From Synchiropus splendidus (Eukaryota; Chordata; Actinopteri; Syngnathiformes; Callionymidae): DNA of 64,000 bases. The DNA lies in the NCBI RefSeq assembly GCF_027744825.2, contig NC_071338.1, forward strand, positions 26,426,001 through 26,490,000, read 5' to 3'. Positions 28,045 through 42,000 of the stretch are shown one piece after another; the stretch's first letter is position 1; the number at the start of each line of letters is the position of its first letter. The notes beneath the pieces are model-generated. The model searched no databases. It saw nothing but the letters and a program-made list of their open reading frames with translations, and was not told where the DNA came from. The translations under genes were made by a program, and so were the position numbers.

Positions 28045-28669
28045 TGGTGGGACTTTAACAGGTTAATTAATTACAGCATTATTACGATTAATTAGTTACA
28101 ACAAAAAATAATTTAATGGAACAGTTTGCTCTCCAGACAACAGGAAACCTTTGTAAGTGCAGGAGTTCCTGGTCCACTGATCACACTGATGCACAAGACA
28201 CGTGGCAGCTCGGATGATAACAACAACAACAAACATGGAGGAATCCCTGAACAAAAAGAAAAAAAGCAGCCTGTTTGCTTTTGTTCAGAGATGTTTTTCA
28301 CTACACATTGGCCAGGGATTCTACTACTCTGAATGTACTAGAAATTCTTATAACATTGAAATTCTCAGACAAATATTTTCAAGACATGAAAAGAGCTTTA
28401 GTTAAAATAAGCTGATATAAAAACTTGAATGTAGCCACCATCGTGATTTATTGTGCTATTGTCAAACCGATGCAAAATAAACAATATTTTGTTGTTTAAA
28501 TGTATGTATGGAACTATGTATGGGTATGTATTGATTCAGTAATATACCATATTCATTCACATTGCAAAATGTGGCTTCTTCGGGCAAATATTCTTATACC
28601 ATGAAACTGCTATTAATTGAGATTAATTCATCACATTTTTTTTTTACTTAATTTTTTTTAAATCCCACA
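28045..28669. mobile_element. AT-rich DNA transposon copy with GTGGGA ends
   Basis: The left end reads gtgggactttaa then taattaattac. The right end, reversed, reads gtgggatttaaaa then gaattaatctc. The interior around 28276-28620 is the same repeat seen at 1-575. I saw no transposase motif; the frame crossing it is not conserved. It resembles a short non-autonomous element common in fish genomes, but its superfamily is not assigned. Confidence 0.65.
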
Positions 28670-30283
28670 TGGAACTACCGTCTGAACTAGCTTTCATAGT
28701 CCATATACTGAATAGCTGAATATCAAGTTGAGCCTCCCAGCGAGATTGCAGTGGCTGGAGTCGAGAAGAAAGGCGGACTAAATATTTCCACATGCAACTC
28801 AGTTTGTCTTATTATCACACAAACACAGGGGGCAGCCGTGAGTAAAGATGAGTATCCATCATGTATTTTGGTTTCATTCATTTTAATGTCACAGCAAAAC
28901 AACAAGAGCACGTCCATGCAGCTGATCACCTGGATCGTGACAATCTCTCGGCTCGCACTCGTCGTAAAAGAGCGCAGCTGATGGGAAGAAACATCAGAGT
29001 CATCTGAGACATTCTCAATAAATAAAACACATACCGACATTCACCAGCGTTTTCCAGACACACCTGTCGCTCATGTTCAGAACATTCCATTTCGATAAAA
29101 ACATCTTTGGTATTCAGTTTAATATCAGGTAGTTGTCATAACACAAACAATGTCGAACACTAAAAGTCTAAAGTGCCTGGTGAGCATCGATAGAACGTCG
29201 TGCCACAGTCCAGCAGGAGACATTTTTCTTAAGCCAGACATACAACACTCAAGAACTTTCAGTAAATATGGAAATATTTACTGAGTCAAGGTGATCAAAA
29301 TGGGTTGACCTACAGGATGCCAGGGTCATCATGTAATGTTACAAAAGCGCCAGTAGGTGGCAGCAAAGGTGAACTACTCCAACAGTCGGCGGCGTCACGT
29401 GAAACTATATGGAAACGATGAAAACACACAAGTGAAAACCAGAACACAGCAAGAGTTGGAGTCGAGTGATCACATTAAAACTACAAAATGAAGATGAATT
29501 CATCATACTTGACATGTGTTTCATGTTAAAATTATATCACAATCACCTCCATGATGTAGAATGGAACATGTCTTTGACAGGGAGGTGAATTATTTATGCT
29601 CCTTCAACTCAGTCAGTTGTCATTGATGGTGGTCTGTAACAGTGACTGTGACCTGAAGGGGATGTGTACAGACTGAAACAAACACACTGTTGCAACTGGC
29701 TGCTTTGTGATTCATATGTTTGTGTGTCTGCTGGCATGAGTGTGTTGGAACTGCAGTGAAGTGGAAGTGTGTCATCATCTGGTGAATCACATCTATCTTG
29801 GATCACGAGTCTGAGGTAACACTGTCTCATGATGAACCGTCGCGATTTCTTCTCGCTTCTCAACTAAAATCGACTGGTCTGTTGGATCTGACCACATCAG
29901 CGTTTCCTTCCCATGACCCCTTGCTGTTGCATCTTGGGCTATTTTTGAAAGTAGACCAGAAACCCACCGTGACAACCCACAGTTTTGGTGGTGCAGAAGT
30001 GACTCGAAGGTCATAATGTAAAGGTCACTTCCTTATTGTAACCCAGTTTATCGTCTATTGCCAACAGAATAATGTACTGCCAAGTAAACTAGAGAATCCC
30101 TGTGCAAGTCTCCCTGTGCTTGGCTTGAGTCAGCTCTTAAATCAAGTGTATAAAACTCTTAAATCCATCTTCAGAACCTAAAATAGGAATTCAGCCGTGA
30201 ATGACCGTCCCGCTGCATAGAATGGCAGTGAGATTAAGGCACTTTTGGTTTTGGCCATTTACAACTCTGACCCTGACCCGACG
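28670..30283. other. Non-coding spacer downstream of MICAL2
   Basis: Neither strand carries an exon I recognise. This is the immediate 3' flank of MICAL2, and no bMERB-coding exon is seen here that could extend the MICAL2 protein. Confidence 0.5.
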
Positions 30284-30289
30284 TTTATT
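30284..30289 (-). terminator. Poly(A) signal of MICAL2
   Basis: AATAAA on the minus strand lies about 110 bases beyond the MICAL2 stop codon, giving a very short 3' UTR. Its position is exactly where a cleavage signal is expected. Confidence 0.6.
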
Positions 30290-30399
30290 TACTGCTGAAC
30301 CTCCCCAGCATCGTCATCCAAACACGTGTAAACATCAGAAGGTGCGTGTGCGAGGACAGTCGGACTCTTGACTCTTTGGACCTTAATTCTGGATGAATA

Positions 30400-30792
30400 T
30401 TAGATGAGCCTTTGGCCCATTTGCTCCTGCACCCAGATGAGCAGGGGCTGGAAGGGGCTCCGCGCCTCAGGCACAGCCTCGGCCAGCATCTGCAGCAGAA
30501 CCTCTCTCAGCACGTACAGCAGCGGCAGACTCAAGCTCATCAGCTCGTAAAGGAAAACGTAGTCCTGGGAGTTCTGCCTGACGTGAGCCACCAGGGCTCG
30601 TGCTGCGCTCTGCACCTGGAGAGACACGTACTGGGGGGCGCTACACACCACGCGCGTCACCCTCAGGGGCCAGCTCAGCTGTTTCCAGATGAAGGAGCTG
30701 AAGGTACCTGCTGCAGCTTCACTCTGCAGGTTCAGTGCTCTGGTCTGCTCCTCAGAGTCCTCACAACCATCTACTGCAGCCCTGAGGTGCTT
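30400..30792 (-). CDS. mical2: MICAL2 exon 20: terminal exon with hydrophobic C-terminal segment
   Basis: It begins after a gtcacag acceptor in phase 0, fitting exon 19, and encodes 130 residues (924-1053) plus TAA. The first part is acidic (CEDSEEQTR). The second part is rich in Leu, Val and aromatic residues, for example [20 protein letters not shown], and reads as two or three amphipathic or membrane-touching helices. It does not look like the bMERB coiled helices of long MICALs, nor like the short human MICAL2 tail I recall. The reading frame is GC-rich and free of stops through about 390 bases, supporting real coding. The function of this segment is unknown to me. Confidence 0.8.
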   Translation of the reverse strand, partial: KHLRAAVDGCEDSEEQTRALNLQSEAAAGTFSSFIWKQLSWPLRVTRVVCSAPQYVSLQVQSAARALVAHVRQNSQDYVFLYELMSLSLPLLYVLREVLLQMLAEAVPEARSPFQPLLIWVQEQMGQRLI

Positions 30793-32953
30793 CTGTGACA
30801 GGGAAGAGAAGAGAGGTTACATTCGACATCCCCACAATATGATGACAATATAAAGACTTTAGCAATCACCACACCATGTTTAAGATGCATTTCTCTTACA
30901 ATTATGACTGAAGGATATAAGACAAAAATAGCTTTATGAAATGTGAAATGTTTTATATATGGAAACACTTTTGAGAAAGTTATAGCATATCATAATTTCC
31001 AAACTATAAACCACTACTTTTTTCTCGCGGTCTGAGCCCTGCGGCTTATACTACACCACGGCTAATATATGGATTTTTACTGGCTGAGATTACATTTAAT
31101 TATAGCACTCAAAATGCTGTGTTTTCGCCCGGGTGTCCAGAGCTCTGTTAACAGAGACAATTTCCTGAAGGTCTGGAATCAAGATGCAGCCGCTGAGACC
31201 AGCAGTGGTGTGGGAACTTTGGGCATGCGGGCGAAAACAGCGCATTTTGAGGTCTTTAATGTGAATATACGATGAGAGACGCTGCCTCGAGACAAAGTGC
31301 GTTCGGCTCAAAAGTCCGACGTGAACACAAGCGAGTCGGGTTTCGGCCACTGACGTCCCAGCTGGAGAGCTGTACATTGTGAGAGCAGCGTGGATAAATC
31401 AAGACGCTCCGTATTATGCAGCTTGTTTCCGCTATTTCCTCACTCTCAATGTTGGACCCTGTTGTCAAAACTAGTTTTAAAACCATTTTTAAGTCAGTGC
31501 ACCACTCACCTGTCCACAGCGCAGACAGTACCACTGAACCTGCAGCTTACAGACCACTGCAGCTTGTAGCATGTATGAACAAGATCCATTTTCCTTTTTA
31601 AAATTTCCTGAAATTTATTGGGAAATATTCTGGTGCACTGTATAGTCTGGAAATTACGGTATATATAATATATGTTTGTTGTCAATCTCTCACTTTTCAT
31701 TATTATTATTTGTATTTATTTATCTTTATTATTTACTTATTTCCCATTCAAATCAATTGCTTCCCCCCTCAAAATGCACGACATGGCACAGTCGCACTAT
31801 CAGTGAGAGAATTATCGGCCCCTATTTTTTCAGAAATAAGGGAGAATTTTTAAACCCAGCAGCTAGAGATATTCAGGAGGACTGGTTCCAGCAGAATGAA
31901 CCTCAATTAACTTCAGAACTAAAGAGCAAAATCCATTGTTTAAAGTGCAGTAGAACGGAGCAAGAGTGCACCTGTGAGGAGGCACATGGTGCTCATATCA
32001 CGAGTAGTACTTGCAAATAAAAATTTAAAAATAAAATAATAACCATTAAAAATGTTTTATGTCCGTGAGCCGTTTTGTGGTCACCTTTTACTGGACAATA
32101 ATACAGTACGTTCTGAATGAGAAACAAGGCAAAACCTACCCTGCGCAGTGAGAAACTCCTGGGTGAGTTTGTCACACTGTTCCGTTGATCAAAGTGAAGT
32201 TTGCAGTAAAGCTTTCCTGCAGTTGTCAAGCAAATGAAACATGAAACAAACTTGTGTAATCCTAAACAACACAAGTGTTTTAAAGCAGAGAAACAGACCC
32301 TGCTCAGAGTCGTAGGAGTGAGACCCCTGGCGGATGGCGGACCTGCAGGCCGTGCACTTGAAACACTCTCTGTGGAAGAAGAGTCCATCAGCACTAATCC
32401 TCTCCACCATGAAAACTCGTCTCTTGCACAAGTGGCACTTGTCGACGGACTGAGGCAGCGACCTCCGCACTGAGTTTCCCTAAGAGACAAAAGCAATTCT
32501 AATTTTAAAAATGTGTTTTTTTCCAACGTCAGCAAAAGAAGTGACCAACATCACACCAAAACATGCTTTTCATTTATTTGGAGACTAAACTTTCTGCTGG
32601 TTGGTTGATCTTCTACACAGGCAACCAGAAAGACTCTCAGAGTCTGGATTTAATTCTGCAGCCAGTCTGTAATGAAGTCATGTTATAGTGTTCGGAGACT
32701 TGAAGTACATTAAAATACATAGCTTAACTACAATTTGGTGTAGCATGCGAGTAGTTACACGTATGTCATATGCATCAAGTAATGAACCACGCTCCTCAGC
32801 ACACCTCCAGTAGCAGTTCTCACATCTACAGTGGCCTCAGAGGACAGAAAGAAAATCTAGCAACAGCTCTGAGCTCATGCAGAGTACAGGATGTAGATTC
32901 ATCTACAGGCACAACCTGTGTTCACATGTGAGCTGTACAAAAACATAGATAGA

Positions 32954-33001
<48 letters not shown>

Positions 33002-36000
33002 TAGATAGATAGATAGATAGATAGATTTTTTTTAGTTTACTAGCTACACTTGCATTGCAAAGTAGCTTCCCCAATTCTGATCATTATGAAATGACTCTGT
33101 GGCCCATAGAGTCATTTCATAATGTAAATCATTAATATGGACATTTACACTTGGAATGCCACAGCTACTTGTGTTAGCCTCATTTTCCTGTTTGAGTCCC
33201 GTTGTTGCACTCAGTGAGTGGGTGTGTCATGTAACCATGTGCTATAACCAAACTCAGCAGAGTGAAACATAATTACAGAGAATGAGATCACAACAGCATG
33301 CGCATAAACACATCTGGTTCAGTGGCACAGTTTGTTTGTTGGGCCCAAATAGTTTCCTAATTTGCCTCCTGAGACTGAAAAGAGGAATTAGAACAGGACT
33401 TTGTGTTTAAATTCCTGGTGTGACATGTGGATCCCGGGCCGGCATGGATGAGTGGCTTGGGTGGAGTCGCCAAAAGTGCTACCGCAGAACCTCCCTTCCC
33501 CGTCCTCCCTCACTTCTTTGTGAGAGTTGCTGGTGGTTAAAACACAAGTGCAGATGTGAGAGCGGCGAGGTCACAGTGAGCAAGCATTGAGCTCCTGCAT
33601 CATGAACTTGTCATTTATCTGAAGGTTATTGTCTTGTCTCTGGTCACTGATCAATTCATGAACGAGACATTTTAAAAGGAGGGATGAGTGTAGCTATGCC
33701 TCTCTTATATTTATTTCTCTCTAGAAATAAACATGGATTCATAGACTCAACCAGAGATAATGACAGACACAAAGACAGCTGGCACTCACGTGAGAAAAAT
33801 CCTAATATTTGGGATAACTGGTCTCAATAAAGATGGGTTCGTACTGTCTAGTTTGAAATGTTGTTGGGTAGACCGCGGAAACACATCAGAGTTCAGACCT
33901 CACAAAAGCATGCAGCACACTGTTACAGGTAATCTTGTCAGAGCAAGGTCAAAGGTCACACTCCAGATAGTCACCTTGATAACAGCACAGTTGTCTCCTG
34001 AGAACATGCCGCTGAGATGAACAGCTTTTTCTCTGATACTCTTAGAGTGAAACTCTCGGGTCTGCTGCGCCTGAGCCTTTTTCTACAGGAACAAAAGCAG
34101 GTATCACACTCACCTCGCCCCATCCAGACTTCAAAACAAATATGAAGAAGCTCCTGGTGTGCAGACATAACTCGACTAATAAGCACTAGAATTACCCACC
34201 AGGGTGAAATGATAAAAGGCTTTTGTGTCTCTTTGCCTTAATAAGAAGCAGGATTTGACAGCCAGGTGTGTATTGTCGGGAATAGAACAATCACACCTTT
34301 GTGAGGAACAATAGCTTCCTTATTATATTAATTTCACACCCTGCTTGAGGTTTTTACTCAGCCTGTAGTTGGGAGGTGGGAGAGAAACTGACACCGCAGC
34401 AAAGACCTGGCAGAGGACTCAGACAAAACACGTTCACAAGCCCCATTTTTATCTGATATCAACACACGGAGACAGAGAGCCCTGAGAGCAGACTGTTGCC
34501 GCTCCATCCTCACAGTGATCCAGTACATCAATAGAGTAAATATACTTCACCTACTGTAACCTTACGTACATCATTTTGATAACTTTATGTGCAGTGGTCA
34601 GTATCCACTAAACCTGGATCAGATTTAGGCACCATTGCAGCACAGAAGGAGCTGTTGGATAGGTTCTTGTTGATCCTGACAAACTTGCCAGAATGAGCAG
34701 AAGTACAGTCAAGACTCTTTGCTGTTGCTGACAACATTGTTAGGACTTTTGCGAAATTGAATTACGTCATCATTACGTCGACACAGTCAGGCCTTAACAT
34801 TAGCCCTGGAGGGGGCGCTGTTGCTGTATCAGTCGTTGAAGCATTTTTGATTGACACCTACCACTGCAAATTTGGAAGAAACCACAAGATCTGTAGTTCA
34901 GAAGCACAACCAAGGACCCGAGAAAGGTGGGTATTTGTAATGCTGCGTCTGGTTAGCGATGTCAGCAAACACCAAAATAGACTGCCAGGCCAAAGAAAGG
35001 GCACCACCTGGATTTTTGCTTCAGTAAACATGAACCAGCCACCAACTCGGTTAGGGTCCTGCAACATGCAAGAATGAGGTCAAATGTACCCACTGAATGA
35101 CCGAGTGCGAGTCCAGACTTCAAACCCATCAAGAATCAGCGGGAGGTGCCAAGGAAGACTTCATGCTCTGGTTCTACTCTTCCATAATCGATAGAAGATC
35201 TCGGCGGATTGTAAAAGCTACTCAAAACAATGCTTCAGTGCATCAAAACTGTAGGCGGTCCTTCAAAATATTAGAGTGCCTGACAGCCAGTCCAGCAAAG
35301 GACATGAGTTTCTTTGTTTCCATACCTCACATGTGACCTTGTTGTCGTGCTGTGCGTTTCTAAAAAATCAACAAAGTAACTCCAAACATTCTACAAAGTA
35401 ACAACCACTGGTCATTTATGCAGTGTCGGCCCCAGTGTAGAAGATCTTTGGCCACTCAAAATCTAGCCTCAACCCTGGCCAATGGGCTCCTCATAGACCC
35501 AAAAATTCCCCTCTCTTGTGCCAGGTCAGTGGACTCGCTCCTGCTGCTTTTGTCAGGCTGGATAATTAGTGGTCGACTTCACTGTCCGACTGCACATTAC
35601 CCGGGCCTAATGTATAATCAAGGCATAATATGTCATGAGGAGTCGCAATTTTCAAACTTGGACAGATGTTGGAAAGAGAGAAAGGGGGGAAAGCAGGACA
35701 AAGAAGTTAATGACACAAAAGAGGAGACATTGTTCACCTCAGAGATGTGCTCGTCCACCTCCCTGAGGCGCTGAAGGATTCTTGACATGACCTGGACGGC
35801 CGAGTGGAGGGGGGGAGGAGGGGGATCGGGGGCTGATTTCTCAGGTTGGGTCGGGGCCGGCTCTACATGTCTGAGCCTCACTACAGAAATTGAATGCAGC
35901 AACTGAGGCTGGAGTTCGGGCTTTGGTAAGGTCCTAGGTGGCACTCGAACTAAGTGTTCTGCTGCAGCTCTGATACTGATTTCAAACTGGAAGCGATGAA

Positions 36001-39000
36001 ACACATCAGAGCATGTTAGTGCTTTCGCAGAGAACAGAAAGAAAACAGTAAATTAACATGCCTCACTCAACGGAACACACTGGTATTTTTTTTTACTACT
36101 GTTTATTTATAGGTACATCAGATGATCTGTGTTTTTTTTTTCTTTTTTTAAGTGCAGAACTACATGTTTCATACAATATCTTTCTGTGAACTCTCCTCAT
36201 TTTAGATCTACAGTATGCAAGTCAGGTTTCCTGGATTAAATCTAAAATGCTGAGATAAGTTGTGGTATTTAGAAAGATGTTTCCGGGAAGCAAGTACTGA
36301 GTCACAAATTCAAAAATGCAAGTGTGTCTTTAAGTATATAGCAGAGACGGGAAACTCCCATACAGGGAAACTAGCTTCATCAGATGCGTGTGTGTGTGTG
36401 TTATGTAAATTTGGTTCATATCCAAGATGGAAGCGCTTATTATAAACTACTATACTTAAGGTTCACTGTGGCGGCTGCTATCTACCTGCATCTCAGGAGA
36501 GGCTCTGGGTGGGAGAGGAGGGGGGGATTTGTGCCGACTCTCAGTCAGGGTATGAAGCGGTAAAGGAGTCTCATCATCTGACTAAGATTCAATAAAAAGA
36601 TCCCAAGGAAAAGGACGCAGGCAAAGAAGAAAAAGAAAAGGCAGGAGAGGTTAAAATGCTGTGAAGAAAAGAAACTATTAAAATGGAAGAACTATGAGTT
36701 TCACTACAAAAGACATCCAGACAGAAATACTATTTGCGATTGACAGCCAGGGTCCAAGTAAAACGAAAGATCAGGCCATGTTCTTGTTCACCTGTTTTCG
36801 TAGTGTTTGGCTCGGCGTGCACTCAAACTTGGCCAGAAGCTGACTTGAAATGGAGCGCACTTTGTTCTCTCTGGGTTCTTGCACAGCAGAACTGTTGCTG
36901 GACAAGTTGGTGGCCTGGAATTGAAGAGGATGTGCTTACAGTACAACCACAACTTGGGACATCAGGTCCAGCAACTAACCTCTTCCAAACAGCTGTTGAA
37001 CTTCCGTCGTCTTTTGTAAATGAGATCTGCACTTTCTGACTTTTCCTAAAACAAAATCATTCAGCTAATCATCAAAACCTTTTACAACGCCCAAAATTTA
37101 ATTGTCAAGTCGCAACTAAAAAAGAACATTCCTATGAGCGTGTTAATGCACTCAAAATATCCTTTATTTACAGTAGATAAGGCTAATGAAAGACAGCAAC
37201 AGCAAACAAACGGTATCAGATTCCAACACGCAATGTTTAGTCACCTTAGGCACTCGCTTCCTGGGCAGAGCAAGATTCAGCACGTTATTATTGCCTCTGA
37301 CTTCCTTGGATGGGTAATCTTCATTGTTTTCATCCCCCCTTCGGGATCCTGCTGTAGGACATGTGACCGAGTTAGAATTCCCACACATTCCATACCAAAA
37401 GTTGCATAATGGATATCAGCTCATGTTACAAACGACCCGTCCAGTGACATCATACTTGGAAAAAATATACATATATAAAAAAGTCACAACCCAGCGATGG
37501 TACCAACACCCATTCCTGATTCCATAAACTTTCCTTGACTAAGAGGAAGAAACAAGGGTGACATCTAGACACAGGAAGTAAGAGGAACATGTACCATTTG
37601 GAATTTAGAATTCAAACTTTCATAAAAAATGTAAGCATGTTATGAAACGTACAACTCAAGTTAAAAACACAAACCCAAAGAAAAACATTTTATTCATTTG
37701 ACAGTCTAAGTTAAAGTAATGCATGAAACATCTTCCTATAAATGCCCTGTTCAGTAAGTGCCAAGTGACGTGAGAGCAAGAACCAGTCAAATGAAATGGT
37801 GTCAAAATCAGTACCTGTCACAGGCAGAGGCGTGCCGCGGAAGAGCTCATAAAATTTGGAGAGGTAGCTGATCATCTTCGCCTTGTCCAGCTCAAGTCCG
37901 TCACATAGCTCCGTCACAGAGGCCAAAGGTCGGATCCCAAACTCGCGTTCACTGACGTCAAAAGCCAACTGCAGGTTTGCAGCAGTGTCATCCTCACTCA
38001 GTGAATCAAAATCTCTGGAAATTAAGAGGGATGAGACGAGAACTTAAAACCAAATAATCATTCTTTTCTGTTTTGCTTTGTTTCATTTTGTTTTAATTAG
38101 GTGTATTGGTGCTGTGGAATATGTTTGGGGTTAAAGAAATCAGTTGAAACGAACATTTGAACAGTAAATTTACAACTTAACAAACATACAGAACTAGCCC
38201 CCGGGCCTTGAGTCTGGAACACCTCACAGGGTAAAGCTGAACTGGGGCAAACTGCTTAACTTCTTTTCTAGAGAAATTGGTAAAGAAACAACAAATGTAT
38301 TTCTTCACACGCAGTTTTCCGAATGTATGCAATGGGCTCTAAAACGTGTTAAGATTATACTATGCTCTAATGGTTATCAGAGATGCAGGAATGTGGCAGC
38401 TGAGACTCTTTAAAAGGATTATTTCCTGACTGAGGTTTGCGCACGCAGGTATCAGGTGACTGACAGCACACTGATACGATAACACTCAACGTCAGTCCAA
38501 ATGGAATGATGGAAATGTTCCAACAGTTTGGTCTTCCACAAACACCAACGTCCATGAGCATTTGTGATCAAACTTTTTTCCTCTAGCTTTCTTTCAACGA
38601 CTGTGCTGCTGACATATGGAGGAGCGGAGGGGGGGATATGCTAGTGGTTTCTGGAAACTTGTTGGACCACATGAAATTGTAGTTTCTTGAGGAAAAAGGT
38701 ATGAAGGTAATAATTAAAGCAATAGCGGATATAATTATATGGCAGCATAGTTCCAGGCAGCATGGTAGCTCAAAAAGAATTTGATGGTAGCTTGAATATG
38801 GACACATACATGAGTTGAGGTTTAAACCTGTGGATGAGGGCACACAGGGCGAGCCCACTCTTCCAAGACAGGGTCAGGTCTGAGACTGTGACGTTCTTGT
38901 AGCCTTCCAACTGTCTCTGGCACCAGGTGAGAAGCCTTGTTGGCCGCACCTCAGACTCTGTAGAGCAGAAAGATGATAAGATAATTCAAATAGCCAGTTC

Positions 39001-42000
39001 ATATGATAGAATTATTCAGCTCATCTGGTTTGGACTCGGGGAGAGGAGAGAGGTGGATTCCGAATGTTAGAAACGGAAGTACCGGGTGAAAGGACAAGAG
39101 CACAACAACTAATGAGAGTCATGGACAAGGATGTGAAGGTGTGATGATCAAGATAAGTGAGGGGGGAATGAATGTCAGGCAAGAGGAAGAAAATATTCTG
39201 AGCACTATCAACCAATATAGCTAATTTGGAATAGCAAGACAGTCTAGACATGCACTTCCCTGAGTGAATAACTTGTGAAACTTCTGCTGAACAAGCTTCT
39301 GCAATTTTCCTCCTCAGTGGAGATAAACACACAGCAGTGGCTTCTTAGCACAGGACACTCTAAAACTAGTTTCGTCCTCACACACGTTTCTCTTCAGATC
39401 ACACTGAAGGCAACGTTAAACACAAAAACTGAGCACTCCCCTCCACTGTAACCCGTTCAGCTCTCATTTCATCACTTGCTACGGACCATGAATCCACATG
39501 TAAAAACAAACCTCAGAATGTGCTTCACTTCACGCTTGCAACCTGGCACCTCACCATTTATGTTAGACAAAAAAAGGAAATGAGAAGCTACAGCCCCTGA
39601 CCATGTAGAGACCGTACAGAAAATAAAGAACAATCCACATGATGAATTCAAATAATAAAGAGATTGGTTGTGGCAGATTAGTCACGTGAACATTTTTTTA
39701 TTCATTAGTGGAGATAATCACCTCGTCTGGAGAGGTTCACAGGGCGTCGAATGGAAGCAGCACGCTCCAGCGAGCATGAATTCAGTTCACCGCTTATGTA
39801 TAAATGACGAACCTGAACAAAACGTTGAGATTACCACGTGTAATTCCATAATACTGGAGATTTCTGTATGAATGAGGAAAACCTGTACCTGATGTGGCCT
39901 CACCCACGCTGACTTGAGGTTTGGGTAACGTGTTGAAGGATCTATTGTGTACTGGTCAAAGTTTTTGACGATGTTTTCCGGGGTCGTCTGAGGTAGCAAT
40001 CTGTAGATGCTTTCCCTAATTCAGCATAAGTAAAGAAAGCATTGATAAATCCTTTTAAACAAAATGTGGAAATGGATCTTTGATAGTATTGACATGTGCA
40101 TGTAACACACACACCGAACAACATTCCTCATTCATGAGCTGGGTGTGTCTACCTTTCAGCCAGCACCTCCAGAACCGTCTGACCCTGGGCCCAACTCTTC
40201 ACCATCCACGCCGTATCGAAGGCAGCCATGAAACCTCGGGCACATCCTGTCCCCATTGGCCAAAAGGGCTTCACAGAAACGAAGAGAAAGTGCTCAGATG
40301 TTCGCACAAACACGGAAATAAAAGAGGGCACTGAGACACACTTGAACTGGACCTAGTGAAATGTCATTGTTTCAAATACGGAATAAGATCTTGGATAGTT
40401 GACAGCCATAATTACTCAAGTCAATTTGTCACAGCTTGTACACATAGTGTTAATAACTGGATAATTGCTTGATATCAAAACCAGCAGTGGCAGCGGTGGA
40501 TAAGGGGAGCAGAGAAAGTTCACTACATTCAATTTAGTACTAATGGAATATCAATTTTCATCCATAGCAACAGTCATGGCTGGGACCGGCTGAGCTTCTG
40601 TGCTGAAAGGGAACTTTTCCCAGGGCCCCACAAGCAGCATTTAACATAAAGGAAACTCAAAACACAGTGAATAGCATTCTGAAGGTCACATGTTGTGCAC
40701 TCTCTCACTCAAAGCAGTGATGATTAATGAGAATCAAAAATGATGAATAAAATATTGCTTTCTAAATGCACCATATGGCTTAATGCAGGTACCACGAGGA
40801 GTAGAGCAGTGCCTCAGCACCACCACTGATCAAATCTGTTTTCTGTCTTAGTTTGACGTCATATGACAGAGTGGATTTGACTGCATCTGTGGACCGAAGC
40901 CTGCTAAGTTGATCAGAATGATAGGCTTTCTTCCCAGCTTCGATTCCTCCCAAAACCGCAGCCAATTTGCTTTGTTTACCACAGTGGTGAAGCTTTTTAC
41001 CTCCAAAAGGCTGTCGCCAACCAGAGCAACCAGCAGTTGGTGTCCACATCTCTCCCGCACGAGAGCAGCATTCTCTGAAGCGTGCATGCTTGTAAAGTCA
41101 AACATTGCCACATCTGGCTGCCCACAGTGGTTCAAGGCAAAATCCAGAGTGGGAAGTTGGTAGTTGGTGCCAAAGTCAGCAGCCTCTCGGGCGTAGCACA
41201 GCAGAGCTTCCTGGTTGACGTTTTCACTGCTCAACAGCATCTGTGTATCGACATAATCCTGCAGGACACCAACACACGTCGTCAGCTCAGCCAATGGTGA
41301 GTATTAAAAACTCAAAACTAACATATACCAATCACATCTCTTCCATGAACCACTTAGTAAATGAAAACACATACATGACAGGAATTCAAAAGAAAAACCA
41401 CTTACGTTGATAACAACGCCTTTATCTAACAAACTTTGCTTCTTTGCAGTCATCACAAAGTAATGCGTGTTGTCTTTGTAGTAAACAATATTCTCCAAGT
41501 CGATACCTGCACAGGATAAATGGAGAGTCAATGAAGGGAACAAACCCTGACTTTATTGTTTTATGATCATCACATATCTATATTCTTGATTAGATTCAAT
41601 ATCTAAACCCTTAAGGTCATCAACGTCTCATAGTCTGAAGTCTGAAGTGCAGATAAGCACCAGGAAGGTATATGGCCCCGCACCTGTAGATGTACCTGTC
41701 AATGATGAACTGTCCTAATTTTTTACCAGCAATTTTTATAGGAGCCATAAGACAGATATGTAAAGTGAGTTGGATTTCACCCAGACACGTGAATATCATC
41801 TGTTTTTTGCCAACCTGTTTCTTCTTTGAGGTCAAGAAAGAACTTCTGGTTGAAGATAAAAGCCACCCCGCTGATCTCCTCTACTTTGGCCTCTGCTGTG
41901 GTGTTCCTGTTGATGAAGTTGGCAGTGATGGCAATGGCCAGTTTACCCCGAAACTCCTTCCTTTTGAAACCTGAAGCACACACACAGAACAGTAAATACA

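Noticed and set aside
30412..30798. Plus-strand open frame of 128 codons
   Set aside because: It is the antisense shadow of the GC-rich terminal MICAL2 exon, which has matching splice signals and phase on the minus strand.
32234..32473. Plus-strand open frame over the LIM region
   Set aside because: It is antisense to the LIM exon, whose zinc ligands are clear on the minus strand.
38827..38828. Alternative donor GTTTAA for the CH-domain exon
   Set aside because: Using it would drop the FKPQL residues that are conserved in CH domains; the GTATGT 18 bases further on keeps them and the frame.
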